A stretch of DNA of 64,000 nt from Kroppenstedtia sanguinis (GTDB lineage: Bacteria > Bacillota > Bacilli > Thermoactinomycetales > DSM-45169). Position numbers and translations under genes: made by a program. Below, in pieces: positions 16,721 through 24,707 of this stretch (the stretch's first letter is position 1; each line of letters opens with the position of its first letter). Location: assembly GCF_050433445.1 (NCBI RefSeq), contig NZ_JBNPXF010000010.1:41166-105165 (forward strand). Reading direction: 5' to 3'. Under the pieces are notes generated by a model. It worked only from the letters and a program-made list of their open reading frames with translations, did not search any database and was not told the origin of the DNA.

Positions 16721-17704
16721 ATGCCGGTGATTTCCTATATCGATGCAGTAACCCAGGCCCTCCAGGAAGAGATGCAACGGGATGAGCGGGTGTTTGTGTT
16801 GGGGGAGGATGTGGGCGTCCGGGGTGGAGTTTTCCGAGCCACCGCCGGTCTGATCGAAGAATTCGGCGCTGAGCGGGTGTTGGACACTCCCTTGACGGAG
16901 TCCGCCATCGCCGGGGTTGCCATCGGAGCCTCCGTCTACGGGATGCGTCCGGTGGCGGAGATCCAATTTGCTGATTTCATCATGCCGGCGGTCAACCAAC
17001 TCGTCAGCGAAGCGGCTCGGATGCGCTATCGTTCCAACAATGATTGGCATTGTCCGATGGTGGTGCGAGCCCCTTATGGAGGCGGAGTTCACGGAGCACT
17101 CTACCATTCTCAGAGTGTGGAGAGCATGTTTGCAGGGGTGCAAGGACTGAAGATCGTGACCCCCTCCACTCCTTACGATGTAAAGGGTCTGCTCAAAAGT
17201 GCAATCCGGGATGAAGATCCGGTCCTCTTCTTTGAACATAAACGGTGCTATCGCCTGATCAAAGGGGAGGTACCGGAAGAAGATTACACCCTTCCGATCG
17301 GCAAGGCGGAAGTGAAGCGGGAAGGCACGGATGTGACTGTCATCTCTTACGGAATGACCCTCCATTTTGCGTTAAAGGCGGCGGAGGAGCTGGAGAAGGA
17401 GGGGATCAGTGTCCATGTACTGGACCTGCGCACCCTGATTCCCCTGGATAAAGAGGCGATCCTGGAAGCTGTAGCGCAAACGGGGAAAGTCCTGATCATC
17501 CACGAAGACAACCAGACCGGTGGCTTTGGCGGGGAAGTGGCGGCGGTGATCGCACAGGAAGCTTTCTTTGAACTGGATGCTCCGGTCCGTCGTCTCTGTA
17601 GCCCGGATGTGCCGGCGATGCCTTACAGCCCGCCTTTGGAAAAGGAATTTATGCTTAATCCTGAAAAAGTGACCCGGGCCATCCGGGAGTTGGTGGAGTT
17701 TTAA
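16721..17704 (+). CDS. bkdAB: Branched-chain 2-oxoacid dehydrogenase E1 beta
   Basis: Beta subunit of E1, a transketolase-like protein of 327 residues. It has LGEDVG near 27-32, the DTPLTESAIAG segment that binds the ThDP pyrimidine, and the C-terminal transketolase domain with GGFGGEVAA. Start ATG 16721 has AGGAGAG upstream and follows bkdAA by 12 bp. It functions with bkdAA and the E2 core encoded 16 bp downstream. Confidence 0.95.
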   Translation: MPVISYIDAVTQALQEEMQRDERVFVLGEDVGVRGGVFRATAGLIEEFGAERVLDTPLTESAIAGVAIGASVYGMRPVAEIQFADFIMPAVNQLVSEAARMRYRSNNDWHCPMVVRAPYGGGVHGALYHSQSVESMFAGVQGLKIVTPSTPYDVKGLLKSAIRDEDPVLFFEHKRCYRLIKGEVPEEDYTLPIGKAEVKREGTDVTVISYGMTLHFALKAAEELEKEGISVHVLDLRTLIPLDKEAILEAVAQTGKVLIIHEDNQTGGFGGEVAAVIAQEAFFELDAPVRRLCSPDVPAMPYSPPLEKEFMLNPEKVTRAIRELVEF

Positions 17705-17720
17705 AGGAGGAGGTACACCG

Positions 17721-19001
17721 ATGGCGACCGATATTACGATGCCTCAGCTGGGGGAGAGCGTGACGGAAGGGACGATTACCAAGTGGTTGAAGCAACCCGG
17801 GGATTCCGTCGCTAAGTATGAGCCCCTCTGTGAAGTGGCGACCGACAAAGTGAATGCGGAAGTACCCGCCACCTTTAGCGGTACGATGACGGAGATCGTC
17901 ACGGAAGAAGGGAAAACGGTGGAGGTCGGGGAGCTGATCTGCCGGATCCAGGAAGATGGAAAAGGGGAGGCACTCCTTCCTGAGCAGAACACGGAGCAAA
18001 AGCCAGAAGCGGAAGCCTCCGTGACAGCCCCAGGGGACGAATCGATGAAACGTCGCTATTCCCCGGCGGTACTTCGCCTCGCCCAGGAGAACGACATCGA
18101 TCTGGAGCAGGTAGAGGGAACGGGAAAAGGCGGCCGCATCACACGTAAGGATCTGCTGCAACTGATCGAATCCGAACAGGCCGATACTGCTACACTTCGC
18201 AAGGAACCTGTGGAACCGGTGACACCCACACCGACATCGGAGCCTGTCCAAGCCGCAGTCTCGCCAGCTACCCTTGCCGAGTCCGAATCCGCTATTAGTT
18301 TGGAGCCGGGGGATCAGGAGCTTCCTCTCACCAATGTGCGCAAAACCATCGCTCAGCGCATGGTGACCAGTAAACAGGAAGCCCCTCACGCTTGGATGAT
18401 GATGCAGGCGGATGTAACCGGTTTGGTCAAACTGCGGCAAATGAGGAAGGAAGAGTTTAAAAAGAGAGAAGGCATCTCCTTGACCTATCTGCCTTTCTTC
18501 ATCAAGGCAGTGGTGGACTCCCTGAAGGAATTCCCCTATCTCAATTCCACCTGGGGTGGAGACCGGATCATACTGAAAAAGCGGATCAACATCTCCATCG
18601 CTGTCGCCACGGAGGATGCACTCTACGTTCCGGTGATTCATGATGCCGACGAAAAAAGCATCCTGGGCCTGGCCAAGGCGATTCAGCAACTGGCGGAGAA
18701 AACCCGGGCTGGTAAGCTGGCTATGGATGATCTGTCCGGTGGTACTTTTACTGTCAACAACACCGGTTCCTTCGGTTCCATCGCCTCTCAGCCGATCATC
18801 AATCATCCCCAGGCGGCAATCCTCTCAATGGAGTCGATTGTGAAACAGCCGGTCATCAAGGAGGATATGATCGCTGTTCGCGATCTGGTCAACCTCTGCC
18901 TCTCTTTGGACCATCGCATTCTGGATGGTCTGATGGCTGGTCGCTTTCTCCAGCGGGTCAAAGAACGTTTGGAGTCCTACGGCCCCGATACACAGATTTA
19001 G
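17721..19001 (+). CDS. bkdB: Branched-chain 2-oxoacid dehydrogenase E2 (lipoamide acyltransferase)
   Basis: Core acyltransferase of the complex, 426 residues. The domains are one lipoyl domain (1-78, lipoylated K43 in ATDKVNAE), a peripheral subunit-binding domain (about 106-142, RRYSPAVLRLA to RITRKDLL), a Pro/Thr-rich linker, and the catalytic domain (about 190-426) with H398 and D402 in DHRILDG. GGAGGAGG precedes ATG 17721. A strong terminator 13 bp after the stop closes the operon. Confidence 0.95.
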   Translation: MATDITMPQLGESVTEGTITKWLKQPGDSVAKYEPLCEVATDKVNAEVPATFSGTMTEIVTEEGKTVEVGELICRIQEDGKGEALLPEQNTEQKPEAEASVTAPGDESMKRRYSPAVLRLAQENDIDLEQVEGTGKGGRITRKDLLQLIESEQADTATLRKEPVEPVTPTPTSEPVQAAVSPATLAESESAISLEPGDQELPLTNVRKTIAQRMVTSKQEAPHAWMMMQADVTGLVKLRQMRKEEFKKREGISLTYLPFFIKAVVDSLKEFPYLNSTWGGDRIILKKRINISIAVATEDALYVPVIHDADEKSILGLAKAIQQLAEKTRAGKLAMDDLSGGTFTVNNTGSFGSIASQPIINHPQAAILSMESIVKQPVIKEDMIAVRDLVNLCLSLDHRILDGLMAGRFLQRVKERLESYGPDTQI

Positions 19002-19013
19002 ATTGGTTCTTTT

Positions 19014-19040
19014 AGCACCCTGTGATCAGGGTGCTTTTTT
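19014..19040 (+). terminator. Intrinsic terminator of the bkd operon
   Basis: AGCACCCTG (19014-19022) and CAGGGTGCT (19027-19035) form a perfect 9-bp stem with a TGAT loop, followed by six T. Confidence 0.92.
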
Positions 19041-19070
19041 GAGAACTCGGCGATATGGGGTAAGCGTTGT

Positions 19071-19174
19071 GATTTACTTGGGTCTTGGACGGTTGGGATG
19101 GGGTTTCACCTATTGTTCCGTTGTTCAGACGAGCCCAAGTCACTCCATGTGATCCCCACCCTCCCTGTGAACAG
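19071..19174 (-). repeat. Family A hairpin repeat, copy A1
   Basis: Read on the minus strand this ~104-bp segment contains ACAGGGAGGGTGGGG, ATGGAGTGA, GAACAA, then GGTGAAACCCCATCC and CCGTCCAAGA. These blocks recur in the same order at 32412-32505 and partly at 44222-44312. GGTGGGG and CCCCATCC close an outer stem. It fills much of the 383-bp gap between bkdB and the transporter gene. Not recognised as a known RNA family. A weak -35/-10 pair (TTGCCT at 19243, TATATT at 19267, 18-bp spacer) is the only other signal I see in the gap. Confidence 0.7.
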
Positions 19175-19384
19175 TTTTTTATGAAGGTTCTAGAGACAAC
19201 GGCAATCTACTTTTCCGTCGCGCCTCTTTCATAGAGAAGGGATTGCCTTTGCTATTTTATATGCGATATATTTCATATAGCCTATGGAAGGATCCGGCGG
19301 AGCAGGGGGCTATTCCGGGAATGGGTCCATGAAGGACCAGGTGGGGTTGGCAGGGGGGAGATGGGAAAAGGAGGAACTCAATAA

Positions 19385-20338
19385 GTGTCTCAGGGTAAAA
19401 ACGATCGGATCAAAGGTTTTGCTATGGTGTTGGGGGCGGCGATGCTGTGGGGAGGCTCTGGTACCGTGGCCCAGCATCTTTTCCAGCAACAACAGGTGGA
19501 TCCCGGTTGGCTGGTGACTGTCCGTCTGCTGGTTTCGGGAATCCTGCTTCTCCTGTTTCTCTCCTTGCGCCAAGAAAGAAGGTCCGTGCAAGCCCTCTGG
19601 AAAAATCCGAAGGACCGGAGGGAGCTTCTGCTATTTGGAGTGGTGGGGATGTTGGGGGTCCAATATACTTTTTTCGCTGCCATCGATGCGGGAAATGCGG
19701 CTACAGCGACGTTGCTCCAATACTTGGGACCGGTCCTGTTGACGGGATGGGTGGCTCTCTCCATGGGACGAATGCCGCAGAACCGAGAGTGGGTGGCGGT
19801 TAGTTGCGCATTGGTGGGTACCTTCTTTTTGGTTACCGGCGGCAAGGGGTCTTCTCTCTCGATCTCACCTACGGCTTTGATCTGGGGATTGCTATCAGCG
19901 GGTACCCTCGCCTTTTACACGGTGTATCCTTCCCGGCTGTTGAAACGATGGGGTTCGGCACCGGTAGTGGGGTGGGCGATGTTGATTGGTGGGGTGACTC
20001 TGGCATTCCTCTGTCCACCTTGGGCAGCCCCTTGGTCGGTTTGGAGTGTAGGAACGATCCTTTTGATCTTGCTGGTGGTAGTGTTTGGGACGTTGGTGCC
20101 TTTTTTTCTTTATTTGGACAGTCTCCGTTTTCTTCTGCCATCAGAAACGGGAATGCTCTCCTGTGCCGAGCCTCTGACCGCTGCGGTGCTGGCGGTCTGG
20201 TGGCTGGGGGTGCCCTTTGGGCCGGGAGAGTGGCTGGGGGCCATTCTGATCATGGGGACAGTGATTCTTCTTTCTATCGGCGGCCGCCGGGAGCAAGCCC
20301 TGGACCAGAGCGACTCCAAACCTGCAAGAGGGGTTTGA
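19385..20338 (+). CDS. EamA-family (DMT superfamily) transporter
   Basis: The 317-residue integral membrane protein has ten predicted transmembrane helices arranged as two EamA repeats (about 10-145 and 155-300). The repeat signatures are AAMLWGGSGTVAQ near the N terminus, GNAATATLLQYLGPV, and SCAEPLTAAVLAVWWLG in the second half. Members export or import small metabolites; the substrate cannot be told. GTG at 19385 has AAAGGAGG 10 nt upstream. It is a single-gene unit closed by a terminator at 20352. The C-terminal tail is short and basic. Confidence 0.85.
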   Translation: MSQGKNDRIKGFAMVLGAAMLWGGSGTVAQHLFQQQQVDPGWLVTVRLLVSGILLLLFLSLRQERRSVQALWKNPKDRRELLLFGVVGMLGVQYTFFAAIDAGNAATATLLQYLGPVLLTGWVALSMGRMPQNREWVAVSCALVGTFFLVTGGKGSSLSISPTALIWGLLSAGTLAFYTVYPSRLLKRWGSAPVVGWAMLIGGVTLAFLCPPWAAPWSVWSVGTILLILLVVVFGTLVPFFLYLDSLRFLLPSETGMLSCAEPLTAAVLAVWWLGVPFGPGEWLGAILIMGTVILLSIGGRREQALDQSDSKPARGV

Positions 20339-20351
20339 TATAGAGCAAAGC

Positions 20352-20384
20352 AAAGCGGCTTCCCCCGATGGAAGCCGCTTTTGT
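20352..20384 (+). terminator. Intrinsic terminator after the EamA gene
   Basis: AAAGCGGCTTCC and GGAAGCCGCTTT form a perfect 12-bp stem with a CCCGAT loop. The stem ends in three T; the flanking A residues also allow minus-strand use. Confidence 0.8.
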
Positions 20385-20464
20385 GAGGTGGGTATCACAT
20401 TTGAGACCTAAATTCTAATGAGCCAAAGAGGCTCCATGAAAACCCAAGCTTCCCTGTACCGACT

Positions 20465-20632
20465 TTAGATCCCGATCAATTCGTCGTAGATCGCAAGGAA
20501 GGTGACACAGAGAGTGCCCAGAGTTAATAGACCGCCAATGTAAAATCCGGGCTTGTTCCCTTCCTTTTTGTTGGTCAGGGTACCTTTGATGGCGAGGGCG
20601 GAGATGAAGATCAAAATCACAGTCATGTACAT
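20465..20632 (-). CDS. Small two-helix membrane protein, hypothetical
   Basis: An open frame of 55 residues encodes two hydrophobic helices (VILIFISALAI and GFYIGGLLTLGTLCVTFLAIY) joined by a Lys-rich turn (TNKKEGNKPG) and ending in an acidic tail. That is a coherent membrane protein despite its size. It loosely resembles DUF2759-type proteins, but I do not assign it. The ribosome-binding site is weak (GGGTG about 12 nt upstream), and ATG 20626 is an alternative start. It converges with the EamA gene. Confidence 0.45.
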   Translation of the reverse strand: MYMTVILIFISALAIKGTLTNKKEGNKPGFYIGGLLTLGTLCVTFLAIYDELIGI

Positions 20633-20841
20633 ATGGATGTTTCACCCGCTTTCTGTGTTTAGAAGACGCACCTTTCGGATCCCAGCGTCCTTAGGATTTC
20701 CATTCTCCAAATCCAGTATACTGTCGGGTCGACGGGAGGGCAAGAGCTCGGGTGGCTACTCCATCCTGTGGATCGAACCGGGAGGGGAAACTCTCCGTGA
20801 TCTGCGGGTGAACAGGGTTTTTCACGGATTTGTGAACATCA

Positions 20842-20934
20842 TTAAAAGAAGGTCATCGCACCGCTGATCAGTGTGGTGAGAAGAAGGGTGACAATAATGA
20901 CATAGACAACGGTTTTCACCCAGATCGGTTGCAT
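20842..20934 (-). CDS. prli42: Prli42-like stressosome-associated miniprotein
   Basis: A 30-residue protein, MQPIWVKTVVYVIIVTLLL followed by TTLISGAMTFF. It has the Prli42 layout: short polar or basic N terminus with K near position 7, VVY entering a single transmembrane helix, a TTL(L/I)(A/S)G motif, and a terminal FF-type end. In Listeria Prli42 anchors the stressosome to the membrane. GAGGTG lies 5 nt before ATG 20934, a good site. It is below most annotation length cut-offs. Family assignment is from motif memory only. Confidence 0.62.
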   Translation of the reverse strand: MQPIWVKTVVYVIIVTLLLTTLISGAMTFF

Positions 20935-21054
20935 GGAATCACCTCAGATCTATTTTAGTCGAGGGCTTCCCCCCTGTCCAATAAAAGGACAAATTCCCGA
21001 TTTATTGACGCAAAAGAGTTTATTTTTGATATATTAAAAACAAAAGTGGAAAGG

Positions 21055-21135
21055 GCTGTTGATTCACCAGGAAATAGGAAGTAGAACCAAATGCGTTTTC
21101 CCTTTCGCCCTCACTGTTTCCGCTTAAAATAGGGG
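21055..21135 (+). repeat. Family B repeat end, partial copy B3
   Basis: GCTGTTGATTCACCAGGAAAT closely matches the reverse complement of 28838-28858. The match extends weakly (CTTTCGC-CT, then AAAAT) for about 80 bp. The rest of the 305-bp gap between the Prli42-like gene and the epimerase shows no other convincing feature. Confidence 0.5.
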
Positions 21136-21239
21136 GAGCCATAACCCGGAGACGTGCAAGCTTTTGCAGTATACAGATGGGAGGGAGATTTTTGTTCAAA
21201 AAGAAGTTTCCTGGTCAGGGATTCAGAGGGGGGGCTGAC

Positions 21240-21692
21240 ATGAGGCCCTCACTTTCTCCGGAGGAAATCGATCATGTGGGCATTGCAGTAAAAAGTCTGG
21301 AAACGGCGATTCCTCTGTACCGGGATATCCTGGGGTTCTCTTTTCTCGGAAAAGAGACCGTTGACAGTCAACAAGTGCGCGTGGCCTTTTTTCGGCTGGG
21401 AGAAATCAAAGTGGAACTATTGGAACCGACTTCTCCGGAGAGCACCATCGCTCGTTTTATCGAGAAGCGTGGAGAAGGGATTCACCATATCGCTCTTGCA
21501 GTGAAGGAGCTGGAGGGAGAGCTGGAGGGATTAGCAACAGCGGGGATCCGCCTTATCGATGAGTGGCCCAAACCGGGGGCCAACGGGACCCAGGTGGCCT
21601 TTCTCCATCCTAAATCCACAGGAGGTGTTCTTTACGAATTGTGCCAACCGGGAAAGCAGGGGATCCGAATCGGGGAGGACCAGGATGTATAA
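21240..21692 (+). CDS. mce: Methylmalonyl-CoA epimerase
   Basis: Vicinal-oxygen-chelate enzyme that interconverts (R)- and (S)-methylmalonyl-CoA. It has about 150 residues with the metal ligands in IDHVGIAV (His), GIHHIALAV (His) and LYELCQ (Glu), and two beta-alpha-beta3 repeats. I chose ATG 21240, which has a G-rich site (AGAGGGGGGG) about 6 nt upstream; the in-frame ATG at 21177 adds 21 unconserved residues. It overlaps the next gene by 8 bp, as in the Bacillus yqjC-mmdA pair. Confidence 0.92.
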   Translation: MRPSLSPEEIDHVGIAVKSLETAIPLYRDILGFSFLGKETVDSQQVRVAFFRLGEIKVELLEPTSPESTIARFIEKRGEGIHHIALAVKELEGELEGLATAGIRLIDEWPKPGANGTQVAFLHPKSTGGVLYELCQPGKQGIRIGEDQDV

Positions 21693-23214
21693 AAAACTGA
21701 ATGAACTGGAAGCTCGTCGTCATCGGGCGGAGGTGGGCGGTGGTGATAAAAAAATTCGCTCACAACATGATAAAGGGAAACTGACTGCACGGGAGCGAAT
21801 CGCACTCTTGCTGGATGAAGACTCTTTTGTGGAACTGAATCCCTTTGTAGAGAACTCCGCAGCGGACATCGGCGAGGCACCTGGGGAAGGGGTGGTGACA
21901 GGGTACGGGAAGGTAAGCGGTTGCTCGGTCTATGTTTTTGCCCAGGATTTCACGGTTTTCGGGGGAGCCCTGGGCGAGATGCATGCCTTGAAAATCGCTC
22001 GCCTCATGGATCTAGCGGCCCAGAACGGCGCCCCGATTATCGGACTGAACGATTCCGGTGGCGCCCGGATTCAGGAGGGGGTGGCCTCTCTGGATGGATA
22101 CGGACACATCTTCTACCGAAATTCCATCTATTCTGGTGTTGTGCCCCAAATCTCGGTCATCATGGGTCCCTGTGCCGGTGGAGCTGTCTATTCTCCGGCA
22201 CTCACCGATTTTGTTTTTATGGTGGAGGAGACCAGTCAGATGTTTATTACCGGACCTAAGGTGATCGAGACGGTCACAGGCGAGCAAATCTCCTCTGAAG
22301 AACTGGGGGGTGCCGGGGTTCACTCCACCCTGAGCGGAAATGTCCATTTTACCTCCGCTTCGGAATCAGAAGCGTTGGAATCAGTCCGGCGGTTGCTCAG
22401 TTTCCTGCCTCAAAACCATATGGAGGCACCGCCTCGTATTCGCACCCCCAAGGATGATGGCTGGGTGGAAGACCTGATGGATGTGGTTCCAGTGGAAGGG
22501 ACCAAGGTGTATGATGTACATAGGGTGATCGAAAGGGTTGTCGACGGGGGGGACCTCATGGAAGTGCATGAGAAATTCGCCCGCAACATCGTCGTCGGCT
22601 TTGGCCGGATCGATGGACAACCGGTGGGGATCGCCGCTAACCAACCTAAGGTGATGGCTGGGGGATTGGATATCGATTCCTCAGACAAGCTGAGCCGGTT
22701 TATTCGGTTTTGTGACAGCTTTAATATCCCGTTGATCACTTTTGTGGATGTGACTGGGTTTCTACCCGGAGTGAACCAGGAGTACCAGGGGATTATACGC
22801 CACGGGGCCAAGATCCTGTATGCTTATTCCGAGGCGACAGTGCCCAAAATCACCGTCATTATCCGCAAAGCTTTTGGCGGGGCTTATGTGGCTCTCAATA
22901 GCAAAGCGATCGGAGCGGACGTGGTTTACGCCTGGCCCTCCGCCGAGGTGGCAGTGATGGGGCCGGAGGGGGCGGCCAATATCATCTATCATCGGGAGAT
23001 CCGGGAAAGCGAGGACCCCTCCGCCACTCGCACTGAGAAAATTGAGGAATACCGCAAGCAATTTGCCAATCCTTACGTGGCGGCAGCCAAAGGGATGGTG
23101 GACGATGTGATCGACCCGAGGCAAACCAGGAACAAGCTGAGACAAGCTCTGGAGATGTTGCAGAACAAACGGAAGGACCGGCCTGCTAAAAAACACGGCA
23201 ACATCCCACTGTAA
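21685..23214 (+). CDS. mmdA: Acyl-CoA carboxylase / methylmalonyl-CoA decarboxylase carboxyltransferase subunit
   Basis: The 509-residue carboxyltransferase has two crotonase-fold halves. The N-terminal half carries the acyl-CoA oxyanion segment (GGARIQEG near 130) and GPCAGGAVYSPAL. The C-terminal half carries the biotin-site glycine-rich segments (TFVDVTGFLPG, KAFGGAYVALNSK). Together with the epimerase it points to propionyl/methylmalonyl-CoA metabolism. No biotin carboxylase or carrier gene is in the window, so direction and partner remain open. ATG 21685 is preceded by GGGGAGGACC and lies inside the mce 3' end. Confidence 0.92.
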   Translation: MYKKLNELEARRHRAEVGGGDKKIRSQHDKGKLTARERIALLLDEDSFVELNPFVENSAADIGEAPGEGVVTGYGKVSGCSVYVFAQDFTVFGGALGEMHALKIARLMDLAAQNGAPIIGLNDSGGARIQEGVASLDGYGHIFYRNSIYSGVVPQISVIMGPCAGGAVYSPALTDFVFMVEETSQMFITGPKVIETVTGEQISSEELGGAGVHSTLSGNVHFTSASESEALESVRRLLSFLPQNHMEAPPRIRTPKDDGWVEDLMDVVPVEGTKVYDVHRVIERVVDGGDLMEVHEKFARNIVVGFGRIDGQPVGIAANQPKVMAGGLDIDSSDKLSRFIRFCDSFNIPLITFVDVTGFLPGVNQEYQGIIRHGAKILYAYSEATVPKITVIIRKAFGGAYVALNSKAIGADVVYAWPSAEVAVMGPEGAANIIYHREIRESEDPSATRTEKIEEYRKQFANPYVAAAKGMVDDVIDPRQTRNKLRQALEMLQNKRKDRPAKKHGNIPL

Positions 23215-23418
23215 AGAAGGTCCGGTACAGGGCGATCAGATCCGATTCCGATCCACCTGGTTTCAAGACTCGGAAGGTGCTTCTTTACACGGAGAGAGGG
23301 TGTGCGATTCCCTTCAAGGAGGCACAGAAGAAACACATAGAATGTAGCTGGCGGTGCCACTAAACTTAAAAACAAGCGTGGGAACAGGCGAACAGATTGA
23401 AATGATGGAGGAATCAGC

Positions 23419-24537
23419 ATGGTTAATGAAGAGCGTTTGCTGGATGAGTTTTTGGAATTGGTCCAGACGGACAGTGAGACCGGAGATGAGAGGGCGGTTT
23501 GCGATCTGTTGAAGGAGAAGCTGACTCAAATTGGATTTACGGTGACGGAAGACGATTCCGCATCTGTGACCGGCCACGGGTCAGGGAACCTGATCGCCAC
23601 GTTACCGGGAGATGACCTGTCAGCACCGGCGATTTACTTCACTAGCCACATGGACACGGTTGCCCCGGGGATCGGGGTGAAGCCCCGGATCGAGGATGGC
23701 TATGTGAAAAGTGATGGAACCACGGTGTTGGGAGCGGATGACAAAGCCGGCCTGGCCGCCCTTCTGGAGGGTGTTCGTACGGTAAAGGAGCAGGGGATTT
23801 CCCATGGTTCGATCCAGTTGATCCTTACTGCTGGTGAGGAATCAGGATTAGTCGGCTCCAAGAGTCTCGATCCTGGGATGCTGAAGGCGGATTTCGGATT
23901 TGCCATGGATTCCAATGGGCTGGTTGGTGAGATTATCACCGAAGCTCCTTCCCAAGTGCGGCTGGATGTAGTGATCCGGGGCAAAGCGGCTCATGCAGGG
24001 GTGAATCCGGAAGACGGGATCAGTGCGATTCAAGTGGCCAGCCGGGCGATATCCAAAATCCCCTTGGGACGGATCGATAGGGAAACTACTGCCAATATCG
24101 GCCGATTTCAAGGGGGCACCGCTTCCAATGTGATTCCGGAAACCGTGGAAATCCTAGCCGAGGCCCGTAGCCGGGATGAGGCCAAGCTGGAAGCCCAGGT
24201 GGACAAAATGGTGAAAGGGTTCAAAGAAGCGGCCACCGAACTAGGAGCAGAGGCGGAAGTGAAAGTGACTCAGATGTATCCGGCTTATAAGTTCGGAGAA
24301 TCCGACGCCGTTGTGCAAAAGGCGGTTGCCGCCGTGAAAAAAGTGGGTCGTCAACCGAAATTATTGGCCAGCGGCGGCGGCAGCGATGCCAACGTCATCG
24401 CCGGTCATGGCATTCCCACAGTCAATCTGGCCATCGGTTATGAGGAGATTCACACGACCCAGGAACAGATGCCGATTGCAGAGCTGAACAAAGCAGCAGA
24501 ACTGGTGGCCGCTCTGATCGAGGCGAGCCGGGAATAA
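23419..24537 (+). CDS. M20/M42-type peptidase, tripeptidase T-like (YqjE family)
   Basis: Zinc aminopeptidase of 372 residues. Metal ligands and catalytic residues are seen in SHMDTVAPG (His, Asp), GADDKAG (bridging Asp), TAGEESG (catalytic and ligand Glu), AMDSNG (Asp) and EIHTTQE (His). The dimerisation lid domain spans about 180-290. GGAGGAATC precedes ATG 23419. The order epimerase, carboxyltransferase, M20 peptidase equals Bacillus yqjC-mmdA-yqjE. The 204 bp before it hold no clear feature beyond its own ribosome-binding site. Confidence 0.9.
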   Translation: MVNEERLLDEFLELVQTDSETGDERAVCDLLKEKLTQIGFTVTEDDSASVTGHGSGNLIATLPGDDLSAPAIYFTSHMDTVAPGIGVKPRIEDGYVKSDGTTVLGADDKAGLAALLEGVRTVKEQGISHGSIQLILTAGEESGLVGSKSLDPGMLKADFGFAMDSNGLVGEIITEAPSQVRLDVVIRGKAAHAGVNPEDGISAIQVASRAISKIPLGRIDRETTANIGRFQGGTASNVIPETVEILAEARSRDEAKLEAQVDKMVKGFKEAATELGAEAEVKVTQMYPAYKFGESDAVVQKAVAAVKKVGRQPKLLASGGGSDANVIAGHGIPTVNLAIGYEEIHTTQEQMPIAELNKAAELVAALIEASRE

Positions 24538-24556
24538 AACAGAGAGGATATTTACA

Positions 24557-24589
24557 GGCTCACGGATCAGAAATCCGTGGGCTTTTTTA
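24557..24589 (+). terminator. Intrinsic terminator after the M20 peptidase
   Basis: CACGGAT and ATCCGTG form a stem with a CAGAA loop, extended by the neighbouring GGCT/GGGC bases and followed by six T. Confidence 0.85.
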
Positions 24590-24707
24590 TAGTAAGTATG
24601 AGACGAGGGTGTTCTTATGGTTACAAACCAGCTGTTTTGCTAGATGTCCCTGTCTGCTTGGATTCCCTCAAGCGGTGGGATTTCTCGTGATGAGGGGAGA
24701 GAATAGA

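Noticed and set aside
16124..17365. Minus-strand open frame of 413 codons across bkdAA and bkdAB
   Set aside because: Antisense to two well-conserved E1 genes with no recognisable protein features.
17655..18806. Minus-strand open frame of 383 codons across bkdB
   Set aside because: Antisense to the conserved E2 gene; artefact of codon bias.
20553..20867. Plus-strand open frame of 104 codons after the EamA terminator
   Set aside because: No ribosome-binding site, no domain, and antisense to the small membrane-protein frame.
23365..23400. T-box-like GGCGGTGCCAC before the M20 peptidase
   Set aside because: Poor match to the T-box core, no stem I or terminator, and no amino-acid-related gene downstream.
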